This document shows, piece by piece, positions 36,091-45,948 of a stretch of DNA of 51,451 nt. The notes beneath the pieces are model-generated. The model did not search any database. It was not told the origin of the DNA and saw only the letters and a program-made list of their open reading frames with translations. Each line of letters starts with the position of its first letter. The stretch's first letter is position 1. Origin of the DNA: an uncultured Neomegalonema sp. (GTDB lineage: Bacteria; Pseudomonadota; Alphaproteobacteria; Rhodobacterales; Rhodobacteraceae); NCBI GenBank assembly GCA_938008165.1, contig CALLLP010000048.1, positions 1 to 51,451 on the forward strand. The letters run 5' to 3'. The translations under genes and the position numbers were made by a program.

Positions 36091-36701
36091 CAATGGGTTT
36101 CCTCAGCCATCACCGTGCCCATGCCGCGCGCGAAATACTGCCAGCCGGTAATGGCCGTCATCGCCGCCGCGATCCACAGCAGGACAACCCCAAGCAGGTC
36201 AACGGCCCCAAGGGCGGGTCGTCCACAAAAGATACATTGCGTCGTATACCCTCCGAAATTCAGGTAGAGGGCCAGCAACAGCAGGGCTATGGCGGTCATC
36301 TGAACGGTGGTTTTCCACTTTGCCAGCATCGAGGAGGGCATCACCACCCGACGATCCGCGAGAAACTCGCGCAGGCCCGATACCGCGAATTCGCGCACCA
36401 TGATGACGGCTGAGGGGATCAGCACCACCCAGCTTGCCCCATACAGCCCGCATACGACCAAGAGCGCGACGGCCACCATCGCCTTATCGGCTATCGGATC
36501 GAGCAGGCGGCCCAGTGCCGTCGTCTGCTCCCACCGCCGGGCGAGCCAGCCGTCGAGAAAATCGGTCAGCGCCGCCGAAGTAAACAGGATCAGTGCCAAC
36601 GCGTCGGAATAGGGATGCGCCAGCAGCACATAGCCCAGCGGCAGCAATACCGCAGCGAAAAGGCGCGTGAGAGTCAGCGCGTTCGGAAGTGTCCACGTCA
36701 T
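36090..36701 (-). CDS. pgsA: CDP-diacylglycerol-glycerol-3-phosphate 3-phosphatidyltransferase
   Basis: Makes phosphatidylglycerol phosphate in the inner membrane. The 203-residue polytopic protein has the complete CDP-alcohol phosphotransferase motif: DG-AR in DGWLARRWE followed by G-LLD-IAD in ALGRLLDPIADK. TWTLPNALTLTRLF is the normal N-terminus, which fixes the ATG at 36701; the purine-rich AAGAGGG lies unusually close to this start. First gene of the pgsA-moaD-moaE operon, divergent from a methyltransferase gene 41 bases away. Confidence 0.95.
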   Translation of the reverse strand: MTWTLPNALTLTRLFAAVLLPLGYVLLAHPYSDALALILFTSAALTDFLDGWLARRWEQTTALGRLLDPIADKAMVAVALLVVCGLYGASWVVLIPSAVIMVREFAVSGLREFLADRRVVMPSSMLAKWKTTVQMTAIALLLLALYLNFGGYTTQCIFCGRPALGAVDLLGVVLLWIAAAMTAITGWQYFARGMGTVMAEETH

Positions 36702-36742
36702 GCCCTCTTGATAGCGGCACCGGCGCGGCTTAGGAAGCGCCG

Positions 36743-37219
36743 ATGAGCAGACTTGATAGTGTAATTCGTCGCCTTGTGGCCCAGCGGGACTGTCTGGGCG
36801 ACGCAATGGCCCGTGCGCCCGGTGGAGCGTTGCTGGAAATCGGCCTCGGAAACGGGCGCACCTACCATCATCTGCGTGAAATTGCCCCGGATCGCCCGAT
36901 CTGGGTCATCGACCGCTCGATGAATGCCCATCCCGACTCGGCCCCCGATGCGGCGATGTACCTTGAGGGCGACGCCGGGGCGATGCTGGACGCGCTGTTC
37001 GAGCGGATCGGGCGCGGCGTCGCGCTGGCGCATTACGATCTGGGTATCGGCGTGCCGGAGGAAGATGTGCCCCTGCGCGCGAGTCTGGGACAGCGAATCA
37101 GGCGCTTGCTGGTGCCGGGCGGCTTTCTGGTCGCGAACGGGGCCTTCGAGGGGATGATCTCCGAGCCTCTGCCTGAGACTGTCACGCAGGGGCGCTACTT
37201 CATTTACCGGGCGATGTAG
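36743..37219 (+). CDS. Small class I SAM-dependent methyltransferase
   Basis: A 158-residue protein with a truncated-looking Rossmann methyltransferase core: motif I is LLEIGLGNGRTYHHLRE (about residues 30-46), followed by an acidic second strand (WVIDRSMNAHP). It fits the small alphaproteobacterial family PF12692. The substrate is not known. The ATG has AGGAAG upstream. The last 20 bases overlap the convergent hydrolase gene, so transcripts from the two strands can pair. Confidence 0.8.
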   Translation: MSRLDSVIRRLVAQRDCLGDAMARAPGGALLEIGLGNGRTYHHLREIAPDRPIWVIDRSMNAHPDSAPDAAMYLEGDAGAMLDALFERIGRGVALAHYDLGIGVPEEDVPLRASLGQRIRRLLVPGGFLVANGAFEGMISEPLPETVTQGRYFIYRAM

Positions 37220-37988
37220 TCCCCAGAAACGCAGCGATGTCGCCGATCACGGTATCAGCGGCGCTGCGATGGGGCACATGTCCTTCACCGGGCAGGATCG
37301 CGAGACTGACCGGGCCGGGGGCGTAGCGCGCGATGCGCTCGGGATGGGCGGGGGTGCCGTATTCGTCCTCCTGCCCGTGAATGGCCAGCACAGGACAGCG
37401 CATTTGCCGCAGCGTCGCCTCCAGCGACCACCCGTCGAAGCCGGGCGAGAGCCAGTTATCGATCCATGCCGCCAGCACCCATTCCACCTTGTCGCCATGG
37501 TATTTGCGCAGGCGCATGATCTGGTCGGGTTGGGCGAAATGCTCCTTTGCCGCGCGCACGCCATCGAGGGTCTGCGCTTCGGCAAAGGTCTGCGCGGAGA
37601 TGGTGACGAGAGCCTTGCAGCGGGTGGGATACCGGGCGGCGATGCCGATGCCCATGCCCCCGCCGACGCTGTGCCCAAGGGCCACGAAATCCGCGATCTC
37701 CAGATGATCGAGCACATGGCGAAAATCGCCCTGCGCCTCGTCGGTGATAAAATCGGGCGCGGGCAGCGATCCGGGATGCGCCGCCGAGCGCCCAAAGCCC
37801 AGCCGGTCATAGGCCACCACCTGCCGCCCGGTGCGCCGGGCCAGCCGCTCCGGAAAATCGCGCCACAGCACCACCGACCCCAGCGAATCATGCAGCAGCA
37901 CGATGGGCGGCATCCCCGCCGCCGCGCCGGGCCAGAGGCGAGCAAACAGGGAGCCTCGGGGCGTGGGGATCGTCAGGTCTTGCGGCAT
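37200..37988 (-). CDS. Alpha/beta hydrolase
   Basis: A 262-residue alpha/beta-hydrolase fold enzyme. The oxyanion region is LLHDSLGSVVLW near residue 31, the nucleophile elbow GHSVGGGMG near residue 105 (Ser), the acid is probably the Asp or Glu in HGQEDEYG, and the final His is in GEGHVPHR. No signal peptide. Substrate unknown. It overlaps the convergent methyltransferase gene by 20 bases. The 250 bases between it and the upstream oxidoreductase hold no convincing gene. Confidence 0.85.
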   Translation of the reverse strand: MPQDLTIPTPRGSLFARLWPGAAAGMPPIVLLHDSLGSVVLWRDFPERLARRTGRQVVAYDRLGFGRSAAHPGSLPAPDFITDEAQGDFRHVLDHLEIADFVALGHSVGGGMGIGIAARYPTRCKALVTISAQTFAEAQTLDGVRAAKEHFAQPDQIMRLRKYHGDKVEWVLAAWIDNWLSPGFDGWSLEATLRQMRCPVLAIHGQEDEYGTPAHPERIARYAPGPVSLAILPGEGHVPHRSAADTVIGDIAAFLGTTSPGK

Positions 37989-38238
37989 GGTGGGTCTTTT
38001 CTACACCGGAGAGAGAGACGAAGGCAGCTTAGCATCTTTGCAGCAGGAGGCACCAAAAAGGCCAATGCCGTTGCGAAACAGCCGTCCAACATACCCCCGA
38101 TACAAAAGGCTCCCGATAAAGAAAGCGATCGCAGACACGCTCCGGCGGGGCTTGTTGCCGATATTCTTCAGCCCCCTGTCGTCGCCGGATTCTCGGCAAG
38201 ATTTGCGTCGGTCACGCCTGTTGTTTCGGTTCATCCCG

Positions 38239-39267
38239 TCACGCGCGCGTCACCCGCTCCACCCGCCCCGACCGGGCCGAGCGGCCGATGGCTTCGATCA
38301 CGGCCAGCGAGCGCAGGCCCTCCTCCGCCGAGACCAAGGGCGCTTCCTCGCCCCGGATCACGCGGGCGAAATGGGCGATCTGGGCGACGAGAGGATCGGT
38401 ATCCTTCACGCCGGGGCGGGTGCGGTCCATCGTCTCCCACCAGCCGCGCGGATCCTGTGACCAGCCGGTGCCATCGGGGATCGACAGCGCCCCATGGGTG
38501 CCGCCGATCTGGTAACAGCTTTGATCCGTCTGGGGATAGGCCGGGTTCTCGCCCGCCGTCATCTCCCAGCTCCATGGTCCGACCACGGTGTCCGAGACGC
38601 TGACAGTGCCCAGCGCGCCGCCCTCGAAATGCACGATCGCGGCGGCGGTATCCTCGACCGCATGACCCCGGATCGCATTGCGGTCGCTGGCCTGTACCGC
38701 CTCGATCTCCCCGACCAGATGGCGCAACAGGTCAACATCGTGGATCAGGTTGATGAAAACCGGCCCGGCCCCCGCCTGCGTGCGCCATGCGACATTGAAA
38801 TAATCGTCGGGCTTATAGAGCCAGCAGGTCGCCTGCACCGCCACGGCCCGCCCGATCTCGCCCGCTTCGATCCGGGCCTTTGCCGCGCGGATCAGGGGGT
38901 TATGCCGCCGGTGATGCCCGGCCAGCAACGGCACCCCCGCCGCCGCGCCCGCCTCGACCAGCTTTGCCGCCTCGGCCACGGTATCGGCCACCGGCTTTTC
39001 GATCAGCGCCGGAATCCCCGCCATCACCGCCGCCAGACCCGTCTCGACATGGGCCTGATTGGGGGTCGCAACGATCAGGCCGTCCGGTCGCTCCGCCGCG
39101 ATGAGGGTTTCCACATCGGCATACCATCCCAAGCCCTGACCATGCGTCCATTCCTGCCCGCACGGATCGGCCACCGCAACCAGCGACACGCCGGACACCG
39201 CCGCAATCGCCTGCGCATGCCGCCGCCCGATCAACCCTGCCCCGGCAAGGGCCAGCCGGATCGTCAC
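38239..39267 (-). CDS. Gfo/Idh/MocA family oxidoreductase
   Basis: A 342-residue NAD(P)-dependent sugar or inositol dehydrogenase family member. The Rossmann start is [16 protein letters not shown], and the family signature [11 protein letters not shown] supplies the catalytic Lys; HHRRHNP lies in the next strand. The C-terminal domain contains [14 protein letters not shown] with the usual Asp-His pair region. The start overlaps the trpS stop by four bases, so it is transcribed downstream of trpS. The substrate (a sugar, inositol or derivative) is not predictable. Confidence 0.92.
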   Translation of the reverse strand: MTIRLALAGAGLIGRRHAQAIAAVSGVSLVAVADPCGQEWTHGQGLGWYADVETLIAAERPDGLIVATPNQAHVETGLAAVMAGIPALIEKPVADTVAEAAKLVEAGAAAGVPLLAGHHRRHNPLIRAAKARIEAGEIGRAVAVQATCWLYKPDDYFNVAWRTQAGAGPVFINLIHDVDLLRHLVGEIEAVQASDRNAIRGHAVEDTAAAIVHFEGGALGTVSVSDTVVGPWSWEMTAGENPAYPQTDQSCYQIGGTHGALSIPDGTGWSQDPRGWWETMDRTRPGVKDTDPLVAQIAHFARVIRGEEAPLVSAEEGLRSLAVIEAIGRSARSGRVERVTRA

Positions 39268-40292
39268 CGTGCGCTCCCCCCGCCGGTCAGACCCAGCGTC
39301 TCATAGACCTCGCGCAGCACGGGACGGGCCAGCGCCGCCGCCCGCTCCGCCCCATCCGCAAGAATCGCGTCGATCTCGTCTGGGGATTGCATCAGGCGGC
39401 GCATCTCCTCGCCGATGGGAGCGATTTTCGTGACGGTCATCTCTGCGAGCGCAGGCTTGAACGCCCCAAATCCCTGACCGCCATATTCGGCGAGAATATC
39501 GGCGACGCTGCGCCCCGACAGCGCCGAATAGATGCCGACAAGGTTCAGCGCTTCGGGCCGCTCGGCCAGCCCCTCCGCCTCGGAGGGCAATGGCTCAGGG
39601 TCGGTCTTCGCCTTTCGAATCTTCTGCGCGATCAGGTCGGCATCGTCGGTCAGATTGATACGGCTCATATCGGAAGGATCGGATTTCGACATCTTGTTCC
39701 GGCCATCGCGCAGGCTCATGATCCGCGCCGTCTCGGCCTGGATCAACGGCTCAGGCAGGGGGAAGAAATCGGGCACGTTGAAATCATTATTGAACTTTGC
39801 GGCGATGTCGCGGGTCAGCTCCAGATGCTGTTTCTGATCCTCGCCCACGGGCACATGGGTCGCGCGATAGGCGAGAATATCGGCCGCCATCAGCGTCGGG
39901 TACGAAAACAGGCCGACGGAGGCATTCTCCCGGTTCTTGCCCGCCTTTTCCTTGAACTGGGTCATCCGGTTCAGCCAGCCCATGCGCGCCACGCAGGTAA
40001 AGATCCAGCCCAGCTCCGCATGGGCCGACACGCGCGACTGATTGAAGATGATCGAGCGTTCAGGGTCCAGCCCGCTGGCGATATAGGCGGCGGCGACCTC
40101 GCGGGTGGCGCGGGCCAGCGTGGCGGGGTCTTGGGCCACCGTAATCGCATGCAGATCGACAACACAATACAGCCGCTCGAAATCGCGCTCCTGTAGGGCC
40201 ACGAAATTACGCAAGGCACCGAGGTAATTGCCGAGGGTCAGATTGCCGGTCGGCTGCATGCCGGAAAAGACGCGGGGGGCGTGGGTGGTCAT
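39264..40292 (-). CDS. trpS: Tryptophanyl-tRNA synthetase
   Basis: Charges tRNA-Trp. The 342-residue class I synthetase has the HIGH-equivalent in [18 protein letters not shown], the KMSKS loop as [11 protein letters not shown], and [18 protein letters not shown] between them. Length and order are standard. The ATG at 40292 is the family start. Gfo/Idh/MocA oxidoreductase follows with a four-base overlap. Confidence 0.97.
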   Translation of the reverse strand: MTTHAPRVFSGMQPTGNLTLGNYLGALRNFVALQERDFERLYCVVDLHAITVAQDPATLARATREVAAAYIASGLDPERSIIFNQSRVSAHAELGWIFTCVARMGWLNRMTQFKEKAGKNRENASVGLFSYPTLMAADILAYRATHVPVGEDQKQHLELTRDIAAKFNNDFNVPDFFPLPEPLIQAETARIMSLRDGRNKMSKSDPSDMSRINLTDDADLIAQKIRKAKTDPEPLPSEAEGLAERPEALNLVGIYSALSGRSVADILAEYGGQGFGAFKPALAEMTVTKIAPIGEEMRRLMQSPDEIDAILADGAERAAALARPVLREVYETLGLTGGGSAR

Positions 40293-40390
40293 GGCGAGTA
40301 TCCTTTGATGTCACCGCTGGATAGGTCGCCGTCGGAAATCGTGCAAGTGTTGCTCGCGTGCTGGCGCGAAACATGCTTAATCTCGCGGTG

Positions 40391-41026
40391 ATGTCAGAGG
40401 ATTTCGATCATCCCAAAAGGCGCGAGCCGATCTTTAACCCCAGCGCGTTCGAGGCGCTGCCCGTGGTCGTGCTGGTTCTCGCCATGATCGCGATACAGGG
40501 GTGGATGGCCTATATCGACATCTATGCCCAGAACAGCATCTATCGCGAATACGCTTTCTATTCCGTGCGGTTCTGGCAAAGGGAAGATCTCAGCGCGCTG
40601 ATCACCCATGCCTTCTTGCATGGCGGATGGGCGCATCTGGTCATGAACATGATCGCGCTTTTCGCACTGGGCACTTTTTGCTGGAAGCGGATGGGAACCG
40701 CGAATTTCTATGCCTTCATGGGCATCACCGCCGCCGCCGGGGCGATCACCTTTGCCCTGATCCGACCCGGCGAGACCGGCCCGCTGGTCGGGGCATCGGG
40801 AGCGATTTTCGGCCTGCTCGCGGCCTTCAAATATATCCAGTTCGCCCATATCGCCGAACGGGGCGTGGATGTGCGCCGCGATGCGATCCTGTTTCTGGTT
40901 CAGATCACGGTGCTCAACTTCATCCTTGGGATCGCGACGGGCGGCATGATGGCATGGGAGGCACATTTCGGTGGCCTCGCGATCGGCTGGTTCATCACGC
41001 CCTATATGATGAAAAGCACATCATGA
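40391..41026 (+). CDS. Rhomboid family intramembrane serine protease
   Basis: A roughly 211-residue six-helix membrane protein. The catalytic Ser is in LVGASGAIFGLLA and the His in WEAHFGGLAIGW; HAFLHGGWAHLVMNM carries the conserved His/Asn of helix 2. These are all the residues needed for an active rhomboid. Start choice is uncertain: ATG at 40391 (MSEDFDHPKR), ATG at 40373 and GTG at 40358 are all in frame and none has a strong ribosome site. The stop overlaps the thioesterase start by four bases. The protein substrate is unknown. Confidence 0.9.
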   Translation: MSEDFDHPKRREPIFNPSAFEALPVVVLVLAMIAIQGWMAYIDIYAQNSIYREYAFYSVRFWQREDLSALITHAFLHGGWAHLVMNMIALFALGTFCWKRMGTANFYAFMGITAAAGAITFALIRPGETGPLVGASGAIFGLLAAFKYIQFAHIAERGVDVRRDAILFLVQITVLNFILGIATGGMMAWEAHFGGLAIGWFITPYMMKSTS

Positions 41027-41460
41027 CCGGCCGCGCCCGGCCCGAATCGCGCGATGCGTATCGCTGGTTCCTGCCGATCACAACACGGTGGATGGATAAC
41101 GACGTCTTCGGCCATGTGAACAATGTGCAGTATTACTCCTTCTTCGATACGACGGTCTGCTCGTATCTGGTCGAGACCGGGCAGTTTCACCCCACCCAAG
41201 GCGGACTGTCGGCGGTGGTGGCGGAATCGGGCTGCGCATATTTCTCGTCGGTCGCCTATCCCGACCGCCTCGAAGGCGCGCTGAGGATCGACCGGCTCGG
41301 CTCCTCCTCCGTGCGCTACGGCGTGGCCGTCTTCCGCGAGGGCGCGGCGATGGCCAGCGCCGGGGGGCATTTCACCCATGTCTATCTCAGCCGCGAAACC
41401 GGACGACCGGAGCCGCTGTCAGACGCCCTGCGCGCGGCATTGGGACCGCTGGTCGTCTGA
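41023..41460 (+). CDS. 4HBT hotdog-fold acyl-CoA thioesterase
   Basis: A 145-residue hotdog-fold protein with the 4-hydroxybenzoyl-CoA thioesterase block RWMDNDVFGHVNNVQYYSFF, in which the Asp is the catalytic residue and GHVNN the substrate loop. AVVAESGCAYFSSVAYPD is the next conserved strand. Probably hydrolyses medium or long acyl-CoA. Translationally coupled to the rhomboid gene. Convergent with the molybdopterin-binding protein gene. Confidence 0.9.
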   Translation: MTGRARPESRDAYRWFLPITTRWMDNDVFGHVNNVQYYSFFDTTVCSYLVETGQFHPTQGGLSAVVAESGCAYFSSVAYPDRLEGALRIDRLGSSSVRYGVAVFREGAAMASAGGHFTHVYLSRETGRPEPLSDALRAALGPLVV

Positions 41461-41489
41461 GGATTCAGGGACCGGGGGCAACAGTCGCC

Positions 41490-42242
41490 TTACTCCCCAT
41501 CGGTCGATGATCCGCCCAAGCCGTCGATCATCGCGTGGATGGCCCCTTCGGCCCGTTCCAGCGCCTGCATATCGCGCGAGCGGGCAACGATGGTGACGCC
41601 CCAGCCGCCGGTCGGCTTGAGCCTCGGATACGAGCCGATGGAGACGGATGGATGCGCCGCCGCAACGTCGGTCAGCGGCCCGCCCAGCACCCCCTCCGGA
41701 TAGGGGCAGGGGATCGAGACATCGTGCATCACCGGCCCGGTCGCGATCATCCGGCGCACATGGTCCAGCATCGCGGCAAAGACCTGCGGCACCCCGGCCA
41801 ATACGAAGACATTCCCAAGCCGGAACCCCGGCGCACCGCTGACCGGATTATCGATCAGGATCGCGCCATCCGGAATGCGCGCCATGCGAAGCCGCGCATC
41901 GGTCAGCGTTTCGCCATCGCCATAGCGCGCGGCGAGGATGGCGCGGGCATCGTCGCGGATGCTGATGGGGGTCTGCATCGCATCGGCGACGGCCTCGGCG
42001 GTGATATCGTCATGGGTCGGGCCGATACCCCCGGAGGTAAAGACATACGTATACCGGGCGCGCAGGGCATTCACCGCCCCGATGATCTCGCCGCGCTCAT
42101 CCCGAATCGCCCGCCCTTCGCACAGATCGATCCCCGCCTCGCCCAACATTGTCGCCAGAACCTGCGTATTCGCATCCTGCGTGCGCCCGGAGAGCACCTC
42201 GTCGCCAATGACGATCATGGCGGCGGTCGGGGTATCGGTCAT
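41490..42242 (-). CDS. Molybdopterin-binding domain protein (CinA N-terminal type)
   Basis: A 250-residue protein made of a MoeA/MogA-like molybdopterin-binding domain: IGDEVLSGRTQDANT, then FTSGGIGPTHDDITAEA, and NPVSGAPGFRLGNVFVLAGVP. This is the first half of CinA; the C-terminal nicotinamide-nucleotide amidase domain is absent. Related stand-alone proteins act as ADP-ribose or FAD pyrophosphatases or are uncharacterised. The ATG at 42242 has AAGGGAAA upstream; the open frame extends further but collides with the divergent hydrolase gene. Confidence 0.88.
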   Translation of the reverse strand: MTDTPTAAMIVIGDEVLSGRTQDANTQVLATMLGEAGIDLCEGRAIRDERGEIIGAVNALRARYTYVFTSGGIGPTHDDITAEAVADAMQTPISIRDDARAILAARYGDGETLTDARLRMARIPDGAILIDNPVSGAPGFRLGNVFVLAGVPQVFAAMLDHVRRMIATGPVMHDVSIPCPYPEGVLGGPLTDVAAAHPSVSIGSYPRLKPTGGWGVTIVARSRDMQALERAEGAIHAMIDGLGGSSTDGE

Positions 42243-42282
42243 GGTGGTTTCCCTTGAGAGCGGCAACTTTATCTTGTCGAAT

Positions 42283-43104
42283 ATGGATTTCATGCGAAAA
42301 ACCGCCATGGATTTACGTTTCTTCTTTATGGGGGCCGGGTGGGTGCTGCTTGCTCTGTTGGCGCTCTATGTCCTTGTCGGGATCGGGTTTCGTCTGATGG
42401 AGACGCGCTTGCTCTATCATCCGACCCAGACACCGATGGCCGATTGTCCCTTGCCCGAAGGGGTCGAAATCCTGCGGATCGGGGCAGAGCGCGGGCTGTT
42501 CGCGCCGGTCGGGTCGGATACGCTGGTCGTGTTCTATCATGGCAATGGCAGCCGCGCCTGCAACTGGCGCTTTCTGGGGCCAAACCATATGGGACCACTG
42601 GGGGTCGATACCTTGGTGATGGAATATCCCGGCTATGCCGACGATCCGCGCATCCCCTCGAAAACGGCGCTTCTGGCCACGGCGCGGGAGGCGCGGGACT
42701 GGGCGCGGACACGCTATGCACGCGTCATCGCCATCGGCAATTCCATCGGCACCGCCCCGGCGGCGCATCATGCGGCGGGAGGCGGGGCGGATCAGGTGAT
42801 CCTGTTCGCGCCCTTCAGCTCGATGCTGGCACTCCTGCGGGAGAAAGGGTTCGTCTATCCGGGATGGGTGCTGAAAAACGATTACGATCTGGCGGCGGAT
42901 CTGGCCATAAAGGCTCCGCCAACGGTCATCGTCCACGGCGCGGACGATACGCTCATCCCCGCCCGTCACAGCGCAGCCCTCGCGCGGGCGCTGGAATCGC
43001 AGGGCGTGCCCGTGACCCGCATCCTGCGCCCCGGAAAGGAGCATAACGGCTTGTTTGACGATGCCTTTTTCAACGCTTTTCTCGCCGAGCACCTCGCCCG
43101 ATGA
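42283..43104 (+). CDS. Membrane-anchored alpha/beta hydrolase (BEM46/ABHD13-like)
   Basis: A protein of about 273 residues with an N-terminal membrane helix (MGAGWVLLALLALYVLVGIGF). The hydrolase core has YHGNGSRACNW (oxyanion), IGNSIGTAPAA (nucleophile Ser), VHGADDTLIP (acid) and GKEHNGLF (His). This layout matches the ABHD13/BEM46 group of unknown substrate. In-frame ATGs at 42283, 42292 and 42307 are all possible starts, none with a clear ribosome site. The stop overlaps the sfsA start by four bases. Confidence 0.85.
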   Translation: MDFMRKTAMDLRFFFMGAGWVLLALLALYVLVGIGFRLMETRLLYHPTQTPMADCPLPEGVEILRIGAERGLFAPVGSDTLVVFYHGNGSRACNWRFLGPNHMGPLGVDTLVMEYPGYADDPRIPSKTALLATAREARDWARTRYARVIAIGNSIGTAPAAHHAAGGGADQVILFAPFSSMLALLREKGFVYPGWVLKNDYDLAADLAIKAPPTVIVHGADDTLIPARHSAALARALESQGVPVTRILRPGKEHNGLFDDAFFNAFLAEHLAR

Positions 43105-43823
43105 AGATGCCCTCCCCCCTGCATCGTGGGCGGCTGGTCCAGCGCTACAAGCGGTTTCTGGCCGATATCGTGCTCGATGACGGACGCGAGATCACGGCGC
43201 ATTGTCCCAATCCCGGCTCGATGATGGGGTTGAAGGATGCGGATATGACCGTCTGGGTCTCGCCCGCCGCCAACCCCAAGGCGAAACTGGGTTGGCGGTG
43301 GGATTTTGCCCGGCGCAGCGATGGCATCCTTGCCGGGATCAATACGAATGTGCCGAATCGTCTGGTCAAGGACGCGCTGGCCGAGGGGCGCATCGCCGAG
43401 ATTGCGGGGTATCCCGATCATCGGCCGGAAGTGCGCTACCGCGAGGGCAGCAGGGTCGATTTTCTGCTTTCGGGCGAGGGGCGCCCCCCCTGCTATCTGG
43501 AGGTCAAGAATGTCCATCTGATGCGAAGCCCCGGCCTCGTGGAATTTCCCGATTCCGTCACCGCGCGGGGGGCAAAGCATATGGGCGATCTGGCCGCAAT
43601 GCGGGCAGAAGGCGCGCGGGCGGTCGTCTTGTTCGTGGTACAGATGACCGGGGCGACGCGCCTGTCCCTCGCCGCCGATCTCGATCCGGGCTATGCGCGG
43701 GCCTTCGCAGAGGCGCGGTCGGCGGGGGTCGAGGTGCTGGCCTATGCCTGCCGGATCGACGATCCCGATGCGGCAGGGGGAGAAATCGCGCTGACGCATC
43801 GAATCGCGGTGGAAGAAGCATGA
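43101..43823 (+). CDS. sfsA: SfsA family DNA-binding protein / nuclease-like
   Basis: A 240-residue SfsA homologue: RLVQRYKRFLADIVLDDG, CPNPGSMMGL, TNVPNRLVKDAL and the nuclease-like VDFLL-CYLEVKNVHL-FPDSVTARGAKH. In E. coli it was named for sugar fermentation stimulation, but the conserved Asp, Glu and Lys resemble a PD-(D/E)XK-type core. The gene sits in a run of four-base overlaps with the hydrolase before it and yraN after it. Confidence 0.94.
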   Translation: MKMPSPLHRGRLVQRYKRFLADIVLDDGREITAHCPNPGSMMGLKDADMTVWVSPAANPKAKLGWRWDFARRSDGILAGINTNVPNRLVKDALAEGRIAEIAGYPDHRPEVRYREGSRVDFLLSGEGRPPCYLEVKNVHLMRSPGLVEFPDSVTARGAKHMGDLAAMRAEGARAVVLFVVQMTGATRLSLAADLDPGYARAFAEARSAGVEVLAYACRIDDPDAAGGEIALTHRIAVEEA

Positions 43824-44251
43824 TCCCCCCGTCCGACCGATCCGCACGGGGGCGCGCCGCACGGGGGCGCGCGGCCCATGCGGCGGGGCTGGATGCCGAG
43901 GAAACCGCCGCACGCCTTGCCATGTCGCGCGGGCTGACAGTGATCGAGCGGCGATACAAAACACCCCATGGAGAGATCGACCTGATCGCCACGGCCCCCG
44001 GTCTCGTCGTCTTCGTGGAGGTCAAGGCCCGGCGCAGCGCCGACGAGGCCGCCCATGCCATCACCCCGCGCCAATGGCAAAGATTGCAGGCGGCGGCGAT
44101 GCACTTTGCCTCCGTTTACCATACACCAACCAATCTCGCCGATGCTGGGGAAAGCAGCACCGGACCGGACCTGCGATTCGACGTCGTTCTTGTCGGTCGC
44201 GACGGCCTCGCCCGGTGGATCGAAAACGCGCGCGGGTTCGACGAATTCTAG
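43820..44251 (+). CDS. yraN: UPF0102 (YraN) endonuclease-like protein
   Basis: A 143-residue protein of the YraN family. GEIDLIATAPGLVVFVEVK carries the Asp and Glu-X-Lys of an endonuclease-like fold, preceded by GLTVIERRYKTPHG. The N-terminus contains a short Arg/Gly/Ala repeat (GRAARGRAAH). It is coupled to sfsA by ATGA overlap. Function in cells is unresolved; in many bacteria it lies beside rsmI and gshB, and gshB follows here after one gene. Confidence 0.9.
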   Translation: MIPPSDRSARGRAARGRAAHAAGLDAEETAARLAMSRGLTVIERRYKTPHGEIDLIATAPGLVVFVEVKARRSADEAAHAITPRQWQRLQAAAMHFASVYHTPTNLADAGESSTGPDLRFDVVLVGRDGLARWIENARGFDEF

Positions 44252-44282
44252 CGGCACGCGCCCTCCCAGAACAGGCCGCCCC

Positions 44283-44882
44283 ATGTCCAGACGTCTTCTA
44301 ACCGCCCTTGCTCTCGCCGCGATGGCCCTGTCCGCCTGTGCCAGCCATCCTGAGGTTGTTCATGCGAACCGCACCGTCGGCGCAACGCTCGACGACACCT
44401 CGATTCAACTCGCCCTGAACCGCGATATGCAACAGGCCCTGCCCGGCTTTATTCGACAGGTCGGAACGGAGGTGCGCGAGGGCCGCGTCCTGATCGTCGG
44501 CACGGTAGAGACCCCGACCCAGCGGCTGGAAGCCTCTAAAATCGCATGGCAAATCCGGGGCGTGCGCGATGTGGTCAACGAATTGCAGGTCGAAAGCGCG
44601 CAAGGCTTTCTCAGCTTTGCCAGCGACGCCCGCATCTCGAACCAGATGCGCTTGCGCCTTCTGACCGCCAACAGCGTCAAGGCCACGAATTACGACATCG
44701 AAACGGTGAACAGCACGATCTATATCCTCGGCATCGCGCGCACGAAGGAGGAGCTGGAGCATGTCGCCTATCTCGCCGCGACCATTTCGGGCGTGAAACG
44801 GGTTGTTTCCCACGCCCTTCTCGCGGATGATCCGCGCCGTCTGGGTCGGCCTCGCCACGCCTCGACAACCACGTATCAGTAG
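44283..44882 (+). CDS. BON-domain lipoprotein
   Basis: A 199-residue lipoprotein: signal peptide with lipobox LSAC, lipidated Cys19. Two BON repeats follow (about residues 45-105 and 115-185), with the typical GRVLIVGTVETPTQRLEA and STIYILGIARTKEELEHV strands. Homologues such as DolP and OsmY bind phospholipid and help keep the outer membrane intact. It is placed between yraN and gshB, as often seen. Confidence 0.9.
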   Translation: MSRRLLTALALAAMALSACASHPEVVHANRTVGATLDDTSIQLALNRDMQQALPGFIRQVGTEVREGRVLIVGTVETPTQRLEASKIAWQIRGVRDVVNELQVESAQGFLSFASDARISNQMRLRLLTANSVKATNYDIETVNSTIYILGIARTKEELEHVAYLAATISGVKRVVSHALLADDPRRLGRPRHASTTTYQ

Positions 44883-44924
44883 CCGGAGCCTTTGGCGCTT
44901 CCGGCCTCGCCGGGAGCGCGACCC

Positions 44925-45866
44925 ATGCCATATGCCACAGGCATCCAGATGGACCCCATCGACGCCATCGACATCGATGCCGATTCGACCTTCGCCATGG
45001 CGCTGGAGGCGCAGAACCGGGGGCATTCGCTGTTCTACTACCAGCCCGGCGACCTTGGAATGCGTGACGGGCGCGTCTTTGCCCATGGCCGCGCGCTGAC
45101 GCTGGCCCGCCAGAAAGGCGCGCATTTCGAGTTGGGCGCGCGCGAGACCCGCGCCCTTTCCGATCTCGATGTGATCCTTCTGCGGCAGGACCCGCCCTTT
45201 CATATGGGGTATATCACCACCACGCATCTGTTGGACCGGGTGCATCCCGATACACTGGTGGTCAACGATCCGACATGGGTGCGCAATTATCCCGAGAAAA
45301 TCCTCGTGACCGAGTTCACGGACCTAACCCCCGCGACCCTCATCACCCGCAATCTCGATGACATTCGCGCCTTTGGGCAGGAGCATGGCGGGATGATCCT
45401 CAAGCCGCTCTACGGCAATGGCGGGGCAGGGGTGTTCAAGCTGGATGCGGATCTGAAGAACCTGTCTTCCTTGCATGAAATGTTCGTCGAGCGCAGCGAC
45501 GAACCAATCATCGCCCAAGCGTTCCTGCCCGATGTGACCAAGGGCGACAAACGCGTGATCCTCGTGGATGGCGAGCCGGTCGGGGCCATCAACCGCGTGC
45601 CCGCAAAGGGGGAAACCCGCTCGAACATGCATGTCGGCGGACGACCCGAAAAGGTCGACCTGACCGACCGCGACCGCGACATCTGTGCCCGGATCGGGCC
45701 GCTGCTGCGCGAGAAGGGTCAGATTTTCGTCGGGATCGACGTGATCGGTGAGTATCTGACCGAAATCAACGTCACCTCACCGACCGGGATACAGGAATTA
45801 TCCCGCTTCGACGGTATCGATGTGCCGGGAATGATCTGGGATGCGATCGAGGGACGCCTGACCTAA
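44925..45866 (+). CDS. gshB: Glutathione synthetase
   Basis: Joins gamma-glutamylcysteine and glycine with ATP. The 313-residue ATP-grasp enzyme shows [20 protein letters not shown] at the start, [35 protein letters not shown] (glycine-rich loop) and [15 protein letters not shown] at the metal site. I use the ATG at 44925 with GGGAG eight bases upstream; the earlier TTG at 44892 would only add an unsupported extension. A hairpin follows the stop. Confidence 0.96.
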   Translation: MPYATGIQMDPIDAIDIDADSTFAMALEAQNRGHSLFYYQPGDLGMRDGRVFAHGRALTLARQKGAHFELGARETRALSDLDVILLRQDPPFHMGYITTTHLLDRVHPDTLVVNDPTWVRNYPEKILVTEFTDLTPATLITRNLDDIRAFGQEHGGMILKPLYGNGGAGVFKLDADLKNLSSLHEMFVERSDEPIIAQAFLPDVTKGDKRVILVDGEPVGAINRVPAKGETRSNMHVGGRPEKVDLTDRDRDICARIGPLLREKGQIFVGIDVIGEYLTEINVTSPTGIQELSRFDGIDVPGMIWDAIEGRLT

Positions 45867-45892
45867 ACCCGATCGCCCAAAAGCCTCCCGGA

Positions 45893-45925
45893 GCATCCTG
45901 AACGATGATTTATCATTCAGGATGC
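45893..45925. terminator. Strong bidirectional terminator hairpin
   Basis: GCATCCTGAA is exactly complementary to TTCAGGATGC, and GATGAT/ATCAT pairs inside, giving a nearly continuous stem. It lies between the convergent gshB and Ala-rich lipoprotein genes. Confidence 0.65.
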
Positions 45926-45948
45926 CTTGGGGGATCAGACCGCCGGGA

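Noticed and set aside
38001..38234. 77-codon minus-strand frame between the Gfo/Idh/MocA oxidoreductase and alpha/beta hydrolase genes
   Set aside because: It starts four bases after the upstream stop, but has no ribosome site, an odd Arg/Ser-rich start and no recognisable domain; kept as intergenic.
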